Virus record (IMG/VR): IMGVR_UViG_3300025011_000030
Span: 1-64,000 of that record
DNA: 64,000 nucleotides
Reading direction: 5' to 3' (one strand)
Source: a virus
Shown: in pieces, positions 32,933-41,286 of the stretch
Position numbering within the stretch: the stretch's first letter is position 1
How the letters are laid out: the number at the start of each line of letters is the position of its first letter
Position numbers and translations under genes: made by a program
Notes under the pieces: model-generated
Told to the model about the DNA's origin: nothing
Database searches by the model: none
What the model saw: the letters and a program-made list of their open reading frames with translations, nothing else

Positions 32933-33196
32933 ACGAATATTAATAAAGTTTTGGATGAAGACGGTGACGAAGTAGAACAGCCTGAAGAAATAGTAACTCA
33001 GGAAATGGCCACAGGTGAATCGCCCAGGATGCTTACTTTATACGGTTATAATACATTTGAGTTAGTTAATGAGTTAAAGCGGCGCGAAGAAGTTAGCTCG
33101 GTGAACGTTTTACCGGGTACTGACTACATGTTAACATCCGGTAGTCGTAGTATTAAAAATACCGGGCCGGCAATTATTTTAGTAATAATAGATTAG
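32933..33196 (+). CDS. Small acidic hypothetical protein, probable ACG start
   Basis: 87 aa from an ACG at 32933, placed 7 bases after GAGG. The next usable starts (TTG 32951) are 25 bases from the site. The N terminus is acidic (D-E-D-G-D-E-V-E). No family recognised. Confidence 0.5.
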   Translation, partial: TNINKVLDEDGDEVEQPEEIVTQEMATGESPRMLTLYGYNTFELVNELKRREEVSSVNVLPGTDYMLTSGSRSIKNTGPAIILVIID

Positions 33197-33234
33197 AAAC
33201 TTATTAGTAATAAAAACGGAAGAAGGTTGAATGA

Positions 33235-33702
33235 ATGCGTTACGAAGGAAGAATTGTGAAATTAAGTGACGGTTTAGTAGTTATACCACATACTTATTAC
33301 AGTAGAACAGACGACTACAGTTGCTCAGTATTAAAAAACAGTGATAAACGTGAACTATTTGTTGGTGATACAGTTATACTATCTACAGTTGAGTTACGTC
33401 GTGGCAACATACTGATTTTTTCACAATTGGGTGACATGGACAGCGATATTAAACAGGCTTGTAACAAATACTCAAGAGTACCTTTGTCACAGATTGTAGA
33501 AGAAGGACGTCGAGTATTAAAGCTACTTGAATCGTTAAACCTCGCTTCAGCCGAGTATTATTACGAAATGATTAAAGGCATTATTGAAAACTATTACGAC
33601 GCCGGTCGTGAGGTAAGTGAACGTCAACGAAATGCACTGACTATGGTAGTATGCCGGTATAGCTTACGCTGTACTCTTAAATTAGTAAAGCAAACTCAGT
33701 AA
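33235..33702 (+). CDS. Hypothetical protein
   Basis: 155 aa. The first 55 residues look like a small beta barrel (G-R-I-V-K-L-S, V-G-D-T-V-I-L); the rest is helical (E-E-G-R-R-V-L-K-L-L-E). No family recognised. Followed by a terminator. Confidence 0.6.
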   Translation: MRYEGRIVKLSDGLVVIPHTYYSRTDDYSCSVLKNSDKRELFVGDTVILSTVELRRGNILIFSQLGDMDSDIKQACNKYSRVPLSQIVEEGRRVLKLLESLNLASAEYYYEMIKGIIENYYDAGREVSERQRNALTMVVCRYSLRCTLKLVKQTQ

Positions 33703-33709
33703 TAGCAAC

Positions 33710-33740
33710 GGCCCTGTCGCCTACAGCGAAGGGCCTTTTT
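33710..33740 (+). terminator. Rho-independent terminator
   Basis: GGCCCTGTCGC pairs with GCGAAGGGCC (one bulge), then TTTTT. Confidence 0.8.
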
Positions 33741-33778
33741 AATTTTAAAAATAATTCACAAATTTCATTAAAAAGTTC

Positions 33779-33807
33779 TTGTCTGAGGAACAGTTTAGGA
33801 GTATAAT
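33779..33807 (+). promoter_or_regulatory. Sigma-70 promoter, shared leader
   Basis: TTGTCT at 33779, 17-bp spacer, TATAAT at 33802. CTGAGGAAC in the spacer resembles half of the TTCCTGAGGAA palindrome at 10773. The leader contains AAGAGGAAAACAAA, as at 10801 and on the minus strand near 49220. Confidence 0.85.
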
Positions 33808-33860
33808 AGCTACAAGAGGAAAACAAAAAACTTAAAAAAAAAACAGGGAGGTCAAATAAC

Positions 33861-34547
33861 ATGATGGTAAACGTAACCTGCAAGCGTACAGGATTAGAAG
33901 GTATTGCAGTAGTAAATATAGACGGTTCTGCAACAATATCATTTGAAAACGGTTCAGTTAAAACCGCAACAGCTAGTACATTTAAGCGTTGGTACAAAAA
34001 ATCGGCCGTGATTGACAGTTCCGAATTTGTAGCTGTTGAAGCTACTGACGTTGAAGTTCAACTCGAAATACAGCCAGAAGTTGAAGTAGCCGAAGTTGAA
34101 GTAGCCGAAGTTGAAGTAGCCGAAGTTGAAGTAGCCGAAGTTGAGGTTACCGTTGAGGTTGCAGCGCCGATCGCGGTTGAATCACAAATTCAGGCCCAGT
34201 TAGTGGTTGCACCTGTAGTAGTAACCGAAGTTCCAATAAACTTAACTCAACCGACCGAAGTTATAATCAGCTTAGTTGGAACCGAAACTCACGTCACTAA
34301 AAAAGAAATCGTACATGTTATCCAGCGAGTACAGTTTGGCGAAAACATTATTGAGCTACAGTCACAGCAAGGTTTTATTCATGTAGTAAAATTAGTTGAC
34401 CGGGAAGGTAACTTAATTCACCGCAGTAATAAGGCTAGTTTAAAAGACCTGTTCGCAACTTACTTCGGTTACGACGAAGCCACTTCAAAGGCATACCGCA
34501 AAGAAATAACTAAAGTTCGTAAGCAAGCTGAAAAAACCGTACATTAA
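33861..34547 (+). CDS. Small-domain protein with Val/Glu tandem repeat
   Basis: 228 aa. Residues 1-45 match the 52-aa protein at 10834 (V-N-V-T-C-K-R-T-G-L-E-G). Residues about 70-98 are a tandem repeat of V-E-V-A-E encoded by four perfect 15-bp DNA repeats. The C-terminal 90 residues (A-T-Y-F-G-Y-D-E-A-T-S-K-A) are a separate domain. Function unknown; the strong promoter argues for abundant early expression. Confidence 0.7.
   Translation: MMVNVTCKRTGLEGIAVVNIDGSATISFENGSVKTATASTFKRWYKKSAVIDSSEFVAVEATDVEVQLEIQPEVEVAEVEVAEVEVAEVEVAEVEVTVEVAAPIAVESQIQAQLVVAPVVVTEVPINLTQPTEVIISLVGTETHVTKKEIVHVIQRVQFGENIIELQSQQGFIHVVKLVDREGNLIHRSNKASLKDLFATYFGYDEATSKAYRKEITKVRKQAEKTVH
34078..34152 (+). repeat. 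15-bp tandem repeat coding V-E-V-A-E
   Basis: GAAGTTGAAGTAGCC occurs four times exactly (34078-34137) and a fifth time with changes. Copy number is likely to vary by slippage. Confidence 0.9.
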
Positions 34548-34554
34548 AACTTCT

Positions 34555-34579
34555 ACCAGGTTTCGGCCTGGTTTTTTTT
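34555..34579 (+). terminator. Rho-independent terminator
   Basis: ACCAGG/CCTGGT with a TTTCGG loop and TTTTTTTT. Confidence 0.85.
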
Positions 34580-34580
34580 A

Positions 34581-34611
34581 CTTAAATTTGAGTTGCATAT
34601 TACTATATAAT
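34581..34611 (+). promoter_or_regulatory. Bipartite phage promoter motif
   Basis: CTTAAAT at 34581 and CTATATAAT at 34603, starts 22 bp apart. The core between (TTGCATATTA) is shared with 18420. Confidence 0.6.
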
Positions 34612-34654
34612 ATGTTAGAATGTATTTACTCGGTTAAAAACGAAGAGGGTTAAG

Positions 34655-34861
34655 TTGATTGGCACCGATTTGTACGAAAATCAAGGCGAAAAGTACGTCA
34701 TATATGAACTTGAGTATTTGTGCAAGTACTATGAAATCGATGGATTAACGACAATATCTTTAGCTCTTGGTTGGACTGGAGATTCTGTTAAAAGTAAATT
34801 AAAGAAAATACGTAAGCAAGGTTTATACAAGTATTACAAAAACTTAAATAAATACCAATGA
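34655..34861 (+). CDS. Small HTH-like protein
   Basis: 68 aa from TTG (GAAGAGGG upstream). I-S-L-A-L-G-W-T-G-D-S-V-K-S-K-L-K-K-I could be a helix-turn-helix. No family recognised. Confidence 0.5.
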   Translation: MIGTDLYENQGEKYVIYELEYLCKYYEIDGLTTISLALGWTGDSVKSKLKKIRKQGLYKYYKNLNKYQ

Positions 34862-34873
34862 AGGAGGTTAAAA

Positions 34874-35002
34874 ATGTTCAACGAAATTTCAGGTATTGTA
34901 CCTTTTACATGTATGCTCTTACCGTTGTTACTGGTTGCCAGTATTTTAGCCTTAGACAACTGCTGTGCCGGTCGTAAGATTCGTAGAAGGAGGTTATTTT
35001 AG
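34874..35002 (+). CDS. Small membrane protein
   Basis: 42 aa; ATG with AAGGAGG 6 bases upstream. One hydrophobic segment (residues 9-29) is followed by a Cys pair and a basic end (R-K-I-R-R-R-R). It may be a holin-like or accessory peptide; function unknown. Confidence 0.55.
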   Translation: MFNEISGIVPFTCMLLPLLLVASILALDNCCAGRKIRRRRLF

Positions 35003-35003
35003 T

Positions 35004-35300
35004 TTGTACGAACATGTTATTAAGCGCCCTGACGGAGTTAAAGTTTGTATACGAGTGATGCGTAATAGTAGTGCCACCTTCTATGTTGACAACATAGGAG
35101 TTATTCCTAAAGGTAAGCGTAAGTCCGTCTATGTGTTAGATCAGTTTAGCGATTACCGGTACAGAAGACTACCCTTAAACGAGCGCGAAAATTATAAGTT
35201 ACAAAAGTTTTTAGAGGTAGCTACTTTGGAGGAGTTAAATCAGGCTTTAGAGGCTGCTTGGCTGTCAATCAAACCTCAGCCGTTAGTTTCAAAAGTATAG
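35004..35300 (+). CDS. Hypothetical protein
   Basis: 98 aa from TTG 35004, with AAGGAGG 10 bases upstream; the longer frame from 34965 overlaps the preceding gene. Basic mid-section (K-G-K-R-K-S) and a helical C-terminal third. No family recognised. Confidence 0.55.
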   Translation: MYEHVIKRPDGVKVCIRVMRNSSATFYVDNIGVIPKGKRKSVYVLDQFSDYRYRRLPLNERENYKLQKFLEVATLEELNQALEAAWLSIKPQPLVSKV

Positions 35301-35330
35301 TCAGTGATTTTATACTACTGTGCCGTTTGA

Positions 35331-35370
35331 ACGACCTGTTTGGGCTATTATGAGGCAGCTAACAGGTCGT
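35331..35370 (+). repeat. Perfect 10-bp inverted repeat
   Basis: ACGACCTGTT pairs with AACAGGTCGT across 20 bases, between two small genes. No T-run. Confidence 0.5.
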
Positions 35371-35401
35371 TAATCTAATTAATAAACATGGAGGTAACAA
35401 G

Positions 35402-35569
35402 ATGACTAGGAAAAAAGACCCGATTTCAAGTTTCAGGTCACTTTTGTATACGACTGCTAAGTTACTGGGCGATGTGAATGCGGTGCGTAAGGGTAAAGTT
35501 GGCGAGCGAATATGTCGTAGAGCGGCGGGTAAGGTAACCGGAAAGCTGCTGGGTAAACTTTTTAAATAG
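35402..35569 (+). CDS. Small basic protein
   Basis: 55 aa; ATG with GGAGG 8 bases upstream. R-K-G-K-V-G-E-R-I-C-R-R-A-A-G-K-V-T-G-K resembles small basic proteins common in siphophages of Firmicutes. Function unknown. Confidence 0.6.
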   Translation: MTRKKDPISSFRSLLYTTAKLLGDVNAVRKGKVGERICRRAAGKVTGKLLGKLFK

Positions 35570-35590
35570 AACCTTAAAATCGTTATAGAA

Positions 35591-36687
35591 ATGGGGATTG
35601 ATGTGAGTAAATTTGAATTGTCAATTTCACCTGACTATGTTCCTAATTGGACGGTCGTTGACGGTGTTCGTGAGCTTTTCCAGAATGCATTAGACCAACA
35701 AACACTGTTACCAAATAATGAAATGTTTTTCAGTTACGAAAACGAAATTTTAAGAGTAGGTAACAAAAGTTCTGTATTGGGTATAAACACACTGTTATTA
35801 GGAGCTTCTACCAAGCGCGAGGACGCAATACCATCGGTAAGTTCGGTGAAGGCTACAAGATAGCTACGTTGGTATTACTTAGACACGGTAAGCAAGTCAC
35901 GTTCTATAACTACGGTAATAAGGAAGTTTGGAAACCGCGGTTCGTTAACTCCAAAAGATTTGGGGCTCGGATCTTAACGTTTTTCGTTGATAAAAAATAC
36001 TTTTGGCAGTCTGTACCTGACAATAACTTAATCATTGAGGTCACCGGGATCACTCAAGAAGAATATTGGGACATTGTGAACTCTAACTTACATTTACAGA
36101 CGTTAGATCCGGACCGAGTGATAGAAACCGAGTTTGGCCGTATTATAGAAGACCCAAAGCTCACCGGGAATGTGTATGTCAACGGGCTGTTTGTTTGTGA
36201 CTATGCACCGTACAAGCTGTCATATGACTTTAAGTCGGCACATATCAATATTGACCGTGACCGGAAGTTAGTATCGAACTTTGATTTGGAATGGCTGGCT
36301 TCGCGAATGTGGGCTACTGTGGGCGGCCCTAAGGTTGTAAAAATGGCTCGTGAAGGATATGCCGATGTTAAATATGTGGGTAGTATGCCGGCTGAAGGTA
36401 ACCTTTTTACAAGTGCTTTGTTTGATTTTCGTTGTGAACACGGTGAAAAGGCTGTTCCGGTAACTACTCAGGACGAAATGGAAAAAGTCGCTCAAGGTTA
36501 TAAGCCGGTCATTGTTAGTTCGGCATATATGAAGTTAATAACTTCGTGCTCGTTATACCGTGAGCCTGACGCACCGAAGGTCACCGTTAAAGGGCGTCTT
36601 CATAAATGGTTAGAAGGTGTTGAGACTCGCTTGTATACAGAGGAAATTGCAGAGTTTAGAGCTATTTTAGTAGATATTAGCGAATAA
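35591..36687 (+). pseudogene. GHKL ATPase, frameshifted
   Basis: From ATG 35591 (or GTG 35603) the frame reads V-R-E-L-F-Q-N-A-L-D-Q (N box), L-G-A-S-T-K-R-E-D, then shifts. In the -1 frame N-T-I-G-K-F-G-E-G-Y-K-I-A-T-L-V-L-L-R-H-G-K (the G2 box) continues and runs to 36687. One missing base near 35824-35828 accounts for it. A GHKL protein of about 365 aa would result. Related in fold to the 18495 protein but without the HELAH motif. Confidence 0.75.
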
Positions 36688-36704
36688 CAGAGTAAGTTAA
36701 TATT

Positions 36705-36739
36705 AAGTTAAGTATGGAAAACCATCCTTAACTTTTTTT
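36705..36739 (+). terminator. Rho-independent terminator
   Basis: AAGTTAAG pairs with CTTAACTT, loop of 14, then TTTTT. Confidence 0.75.
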
Positions 36740-36742
36740 ATT

Positions 36743-36773
36743 CTTAAAAATGCAGTCGCTTTTTTTATATATT
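36743..36773 (+). promoter_or_regulatory. Bipartite phage promoter motif before the helicase remnant
   Basis: CTTAAAA at 36743 and TTATATATT at 36765, starts 22 bp apart. Confidence 0.6.
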
Positions 36774-36807
36774 AAATTAAAACTGTACAGAAGTAGGTGG
36801 TTATTTT

Positions 36808-38200
36808 TTGACGAACTATGAGGATTTTTTAGAAAGTAAGAAGTTGTCTGTGGTCAGTTGCGGGTTTTCTGTAAATGAGTACAGTATTAATCCTAGTTTA
36901 AAATTGTTTTAGTCAGACATTGTTAGGTGGGCCCTCTACAAAAAGGAAAAGCTGCTATATTCGCCGGTACAGGGTTAGGTAAGACTTTAATGCAGTTAGA
37001 ATGGGCAAACAAAATACATCAAACTACGAACGGTGATATTCTTATTTTAGCGCCGTTGGCAGTGAGTCGTCAAACGGTGCGAGAAGGGATTAAATTTGGA
37101 ATAGAAGTTACGAGTTGTCGTTCTCAGGCCGATGTAGTACCGGGAGTTAATATTACGAACTACGAAATGTTGCATATGTTTGAATTAGACAAATTTATTG
37201 CAGTAGTTTTAGACGAATCGTCTATTCTTAAATCTTTTACGGGAAAAGTTAGGACTCAAATAATTGAAGCATTTAAACAAACTCCATACAGGTTGGCCTG
37301 TACAGCCACCCCGGCACCTAACGACCTGATGGAGCTTTGCAACCATGCCGAGTTCCTGGGCGTTATGACAAGAGCAGAGATGTTGGCTACATGGTTCGTC
37401 CATGACGGGGTGATACGTCTAAATGGCGACTGAAGGGTCATGTGACAGAGAGTTTTTGGATTTGGGTTGCTTCATGGGCTGTCATGTTACAGAACCCTTC
37501 AGATTTAGGTTACGAGGACAGTGAATACATGTTACCTCCACTTAACATTATACCTATTGTAGTACCTGTAAAAGGACGTAAAGCTACGACAATGACAGCT
37601 CGCAGGGAAGCTCGTAAAGCCAGTCTAGACCAACGGGTAGCTGCTTGTGCCAAAATTGTCAACTCTTCCAATGATTTGTCTTGGATTATATGGTGCGAAT
37701 TAAACGAAGAGAGCAGTAAATTAACGTCGGCTATTACAGGTGCAGTTGAAATTGCAGGAAGTCACGATGCACTGTATAAAGAAAAGAGTATGGAGGATTT
37801 CTCCATTGGTAACATAAGCCGTATTGTCAGAAAGCCTAAAATATGTGGGTACGGTATGAACTTTCAAATCTGTCACAATATGGCATTTGTAGGACTGTCG
37901 GATAGTTTTGAAAAGTATTATCAAGCAATTAGGCGCTGCTGGAGATTTGGACAGTTGAATCCTGTTAACGTGTATGTCATAACATCTTCATTAGAGGGTG
38001 CAGTAGTTAATAACATTAAACGTAAAGAAGCTGAGTTCAACAAAATGTTATCGGGAATGATAGCAGCAACTCAGGAAATAACTAAATCAAATATACAAAA
38101 TACTATTAAGGAAAGTTTACAATATATTCCGGTAGCGCCAATGTTACTACCGAGCTGGATTAAAACAGAACAGGAGTTTTGTAATGACAAACGTTATTGA
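36808..38200 (+). pseudogene. SNF2/DEAD-like helicase with three lesions
   Basis: From TTG 36808 the frame reads I-N-P-S-L-K-L-F then TAG (36910) where Q is expected before S-D-I-V-R-W-A-L. Near 36937 an extra CT (or one lost base) moves to the frame with Q-K-G-K-A-A-I-F-A-G-T-G-L-G-K-T (Walker A), V-V-L-D-E-S-S and L-A-C-T-A-T-P-A-P-N. At 37408-37411 GGGG, where five G fit H-D-G-G-D-T-S-K-W-R-L-K-G-H, shifts again; the last part has S-D-S-F-E-K-Y-Y-Q-A-I-R-R-C-W-R-F-G-Q (motif VI). Three independent changes mean a real pseudogene unless the sequence is poor here. Confidence 0.85.
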
Positions 38201-39161
38201 TCGAGTATTAGAATCACGATATGCATTATACCACGGCGACTGTATTGAAGTACTGAAAGGCATCCCAAGTAACTCAGTACACTATTCAATATTTTCACCT
38301 CCATTTGCGAACCTATATACGTACAGTAATAGTGACCGGGATATGGGTAACTGTGTTAATGATGCTCAGTTTGTGCAGCACATGAACTTTTTAGCTCCAG
38401 AAGTTTATCGGGTAATAATGCCGGGTAGGTTGGTTTCAGTACATTGTATGGACTTACCGTTGATGAAATCAAAAGACGGTATGTTAGGTTTAAAAGATTT
38501 CCCGGCTACTCTTAGAGAAATATTCGAAGCTGCAGGCTTTATTTACCACTCAAAAGTTACAATATGGAAAGACCCTGTCGTAGAGATGCAAAGAACAAAG
38601 TCACTCGGTTTATTACACAAGCAGCTCAAGAAAGATAGCTGCCGTAGTCGTCAAGGTACGCCGGATTATATCATAACTTTGTATAAGCCGGGTGACAATC
38701 CGGAACCTGTTACACATACCAATGAAAGTTTCCCTGTCACCATATGGCAGCAGTATGCTAGCCCTGTCTGGATGGATATTCGGCAAGGCGATACGTTACA
38801 GCGACAAAGTGCCCGGGATGAGCACGATGAAATGCACATTTGTCCTCTTCAACTTGAAGTGATACGTCGCTGTATAGCTTTATGGACGAATGAAACTGAC
38901 ATTGTACTAGACCCTTTCAGTGGTATTGGAAGCACAGGACACGAGGCTGTGAAATACGGTCGTAATTACGTGGGGATTGAGTTAAAGACAAGTTATTTCA
39001 AACAGTCTACAGGAAATCTTAAAATGGCTGTTAATGAGTATAACAAGCTGCAGCAAGACCCGTTGAAGTTACTGACTATTTTAGAAGGTTACGAGCAACA
39101 TGTGAATTCTCAATCAACTAAAATATATAAGGTAACTAGAAATCAGCGAACTTTATTTTAA
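38184..39161 (+). CDS. DNA methyltransferase (N4-cytosine/N6-adenine type) with clamp-binding tail
   Basis: 325 aa; ATG overlaps the helicase remnant. Target-recognition motif IV is S-P-P-F-A-N-L-Y (residues 33-40) and the SAM motif D-P-F-S-G-I-G-S-T-G near 253, in the beta-class order. S-P-P-F is typical of N4-cytosine or some N6-adenine enzymes. The C terminus reads R-N-Q-R-T-L-F, a clamp motif at the last five residues. No matching restriction gene nearby, so it is an orphan methylase that could protect or mark phage DNA. Confidence 0.85.
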   Translation: MTNVIDRVLESRYALYHGDCIEVLKGIPSNSVHYSIFSPPFANLYTYSNSDRDMGNCVNDAQFVQHMNFLAPEVYRVIMPGRLVSVHCMDLPLMKSKDGMLGLKDFPATLREIFEAAGFIYHSKVTIWKDPVVEMQRTKSLGLLHKQLKKDSCRSRQGTPDYIITLYKPGDNPEPVTHTNESFPVTIWQQYASPVWMDIRQGDTLQRQSARDEHDEMHICPLQLEVIRRCIALWTNETDIVLDPFSGIGSTGHEAVKYGRNYVGIELKTSYFKQSTGNLKMAVNEYNKLQQDPLKLLTILEGYEQHVNSQSTKIYKVTRNQRTLF

Positions 39162-39167
39162 CTGTTA

Positions 39168-39198
39168 CTTAAAATAGGCTCTTGTATATTTATATATA
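39168..39198 (+). promoter_or_regulatory. Bipartite phage promoter motif
   Basis: CTTAAAA at 39168 and TTATATATA at 39190, starts 22 bp apart, followed by ATATGCAAG. Confidence 0.6.
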
Positions 39199-39246
39199 AT
39201 ATGCAAGAGCTTTTATTGTTAGCTAAATTATCGGAGGTGACTGTTC

Positions 39247-39420
39247 TTGAACTTCTTCATTGGGATTGGAGTTGGGTTAGTGGCTGGAGTGCTGATAGGT
39301 ATGTTTATTATGGCTGTAACAATAAAGGTTAGAGAGTATGAACTTTGTCCTAGGTGTAAAACACCGTTAGACGACAAAGATGTTTGCACAACTTGCGGTT
39401 ACATTTATTTAGGGAGGTGA
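39247..39420 (+). CDS. Membrane-anchored zinc-ribbon peptide
   Basis: 57 aa from TTG (GGAGGTGA upstream). One transmembrane segment (residues 2-26), then C-P-R-C-K and C-T-T-C-G as a zinc ribbon. First of a run of small Cys-rich genes. Confidence 0.65.
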   Translation: MNFFIGIGVGLVAGVLIGMFIMAVTIKVREYELCPRCKTPLDDKDVCTTCGYIYLGR

Positions 39421-39427
39421 CGTTATA

Positions 39428-39565
39428 ATGGAAGACCGCTGTAAATGTATTAAGTGCGGTGCAATTATGGAGGATACCGATATTGAAGGTGCTTCGCCGG
39501 CCGACGATGTGAACTGGTGCTGTACTTGTCCTGATTGCGAAAATACGTGCGACGATTGTCGTTAA
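39428..39565 (+). CDS. Cys-rich zinc peptide
   Basis: 45 aa; ATG with GGGAGGTGA upstream. Cys pairs C-K-C-I-K-C-G, C-C-T-C-P-D-C and C-D-D-C. Function unknown. Confidence 0.6.
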   Translation: MEDRCKCIKCGAIMEDTDIEGASPADDVNWCCTCPDCENTCDDCR

Positions 39566-39577
39566 GGAGGTTGAACC

Positions 39578-39784
39578 GTGAGTAATTATCGTACTGCAGC
39601 TAGAAAATTTGTTCAAGCCAGTTACGGAGGTTACTGTAACTTGGTCAGGGCCCAATGTCTTGAGCCTATACCGTTTGTTAAGTTTACTGAAGTATTAAAG
39701 TCACTTTCACATTTGTCTAAAAAAGAACGTAACGTCAAATATATTGAGGTTACTAGAACGGAGGGACATAATGTCAGACGCTGA
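39578..39784 (+). CDS. Small hypothetical protein
   Basis: 68 aa from GTG with AAGGAGG upstream. A-A-R-K-F-V-Q-A-S-Y at the start and a basic end. No family recognised; overlaps the next gene by 14 bases. Confidence 0.5.
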   Translation: MSNYRTAARKFVQASYGGYCNLVRAQCLEPIPFVKFTEVLKSLSHLSKKERNVKYIEVTRTEGHNVRR

Positions 39785-40262
39785 TTGGGATATGGAGTAC
39801 AGCTTGGCCGGGAAGTTAGAGCAGGAGATTAAAGACCTGTGCTTAACGAAAGGTATTAACTGTCCTGAAATCAAACCTTTTGCACGTTCAACAGAACTGC
39901 AGTTAATACTAACAGCTTTAAAGGAAACCGCTCGTCCGAAGCACGATTTCAAAACATCTGAGGACTGCAATTGTACTGAGGCGGGCTGTATGATTTGTGA
40001 TGGTGGGTTAGCTTTATGTAAGGTCTGTGGGTTGTTAGAAGGAGCCTTGACTACAGATTGCCCAGGTCATAAAGTACCGTACTGTATGGGAGAAATGATT
40101 TACGGTGGCCTGTTAGATTACCGGGAAGCTGAAGGTGGTTGGGCAGCAGCGAAAAACCCTACCAATCAAACGTGGGAAAAGGCCCATAAAAGGGAACAGC
40201 TTAGAAGAAACCAATTAGCTAAAGCCCGTGCAATACAGCGAGCCGTGCGAAGAGTTTTATAA
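39771..40262 (+). CDS. Cys-rich phage protein
   Basis: 163 aa from ATG 39771 (GGAGGG upstream; 39744 is an internal start of the preceding frame). The middle has C-N-C-T-E-A-G-C-M-I-C-D-G-G-L-A-L-C-K-V-C-G and D-C-P-G-H, a zinc cluster I have seen in phage hypothetical proteins of small Firmicute phages. The C-terminal helix is basic (R-R-N-Q-L-A-K-A-R). Possible nucleic-acid binding. Confidence 0.55.
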   Translation: MSDADWDMEYSLAGKLEQEIKDLCLTKGINCPEIKPFARSTELQLILTALKETARPKHDFKTSEDCNCTEAGCMICDGGLALCKVCGLLEGALTTDCPGHKVPYCMGEMIYGGLLDYREAEGGWAAAKNPTNQTWEKAHKREQLRRNQLAKARAIQRAVRRVL

Positions 40263-40289
40263 TTAAAAAGGTCTTGTATATTATATAAT
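40262..40289 (+). promoter_or_regulatory. Candidate phage promoter
   Basis: ATTAAAA at 40262 and TTATATAAT at 40281 are closer than usual (19 bp); ATATGTTAC follows as at 18437 and 27850. Confidence 0.4.
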
Positions 40290-40331
40290 AATATGTTACT
40301 ATATAGTTGACTTTGAAAGGAGGTCAATTTA

Positions 40332-40706
40332 GTGCGGTTATGGCATGAGACTCTAATCCCTGTATTGCCGAATAATCAGTTGAGCGGTCAGCACCGGGAA
40401 TGTGCAGCTCTACGAGGTAACGGTTGGGGACGGAAACACAGCACGGTAGACTATGTATTTAAACATGACCCGTTATTATTGTTTGAATATCACCGGAAAG
40501 TGATGGCCGAAATGATAAAAAGAGGATTTAAAGTAGATCCTTTATGGCAGAGTTTTCGATACAGAGGTAAATACTGTGCCGGTTACGTAACTCCTTATTA
40601 CGGGCCGTTGATGGATTATCCAATTTATCCCGAGCATAACGACAGTTATTTAACCGAGTGCATTGAGAACTTGAAGAATAAAGGAATTGCTGTTGTTTTG
40701 CAGTAA
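40332..40706 (+). CDS. Pyr_excise/TIGR02328-like protein
   Basis: 124 aa from GTG (GGAGGTC upstream). M-R-L-W-H-E-T-L-I-P-V-L-P-N-N-Q-L-S-G-Q-H-R-E-C-A-A-L-R-G is the opening of the Pyr_excise/TIGR02328 family, related to pyrimidine-dimer glycosylase (T4 endonuclease V). Likely acts on damaged DNA, but catalytic activity is unproven for this branch. Confidence 0.7.
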   Translation: MRLWHETLIPVLPNNQLSGQHRECAALRGNGWGRKHSTVDYVFKHDPLLLFEYHRKVMAEMIKRGFKVDPLWQSFRYRGKYCAGYVTPYYGPLMDYPIYPEHNDSYLTECIENLKNKGIAVVLQ

Positions 40707-40758
40707 ACAGAACCTGTACGACGGGTAAACGTTTAATTGGAGAGGAGGTCAAAGGTAG

Positions 40759-40980
40759 TTGGTAAAGGAAGTAAAAACTTATTCAGCTGTCGCCTTAAAC
40801 GGGCGACAGTTTACCCACAAAAGTAAGCGCTACTATACTCATGTAGTCGTTGTCAGCGATAACGGTGATCAGTGGGCCGAACGTTATTGTACTAAACAGT
40901 ACACAGCTGAACGTGAGGCTGTTAGGTGCCGAAAGGAATACGAGAATGTTGAGGTAATAGAACTGCGAATTATTAGTTAG
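40759..40980 (+). CDS. Small hypothetical protein
   Basis: 73 aa from TTG after GAGGAGG. Basic (T-H-K-S-K-R-Y-Y-T) with a helical end. No family recognised. Confidence 0.45.
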   Translation: MVKEVKTYSAVALNGRQFTHKSKRYYTHVVVVSDNGDQWAERYCTKQYTAEREAVRCRKEYENVEVIELRIIS

Positions 40981-40993
40981 GAGGAACTGGGTT

Positions 40994-41104
40994 ATGTACT
41001 ACGAAAATATTTACTGTCACCTGTGCGGTCAGTTAGTATGTCAAACCTGCGGGTGCTGTGCTAATCCCGGCTGCGAAATTTGTAGTTGTCCGGGAGGTGA
41101 ATGA
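40994..41104 (+). CDS. Tiny Cys-rich peptide
   Basis: 36 aa; ATG 8 bases after GAGG. Nine Cys in 36 residues (C-H-L-C-G, C-Q-T-C-G-C-C, C-E-I-C-S-C) suggest two zinc sites. Confidence 0.55.
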   Translation: MYYENIYCHLCGQLVCQTCGCCANPGCEICSCPGGE

Positions 41105-41106
41105 CG

Positions 41107-41280
41107 TTGAGTAAACAGGTGCAAAGTAGTTTAGAAGCTTTAATTTTATACGTCGGTAGTATAACTGATCGTAAACGCCGCAACAAGCTGGCTGAGGCTC
41201 TGTACGTGTTTGTAGAGAATATGCATCAAACCCATAAAAGTTTTTGTAACGAGGTTGATTTATTATTTAAACGGAGGTGA
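41107..41280 (+). CDS. Small hypothetical protein
   Basis: 57 aa from TTG (GGAGGTGA upstream, overlapping the previous stop by 2-3 bases). Basic, helical; D-R-K-R-R-N-K-L. No family recognised. Confidence 0.5.
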   Translation: MSKQVQSSLEALILYVGSITDRKRRNKLAEALYVFVENMHQTHKSFCNEVDLLFKRR

Positions 41281-41286
41281 TTATTA

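Noticed and set aside
34078-34152. Tandem repeat as a CRISPR or origin iteron
   Set aside because: It is in frame inside a gene, with a 15-bp unit and no spacers.
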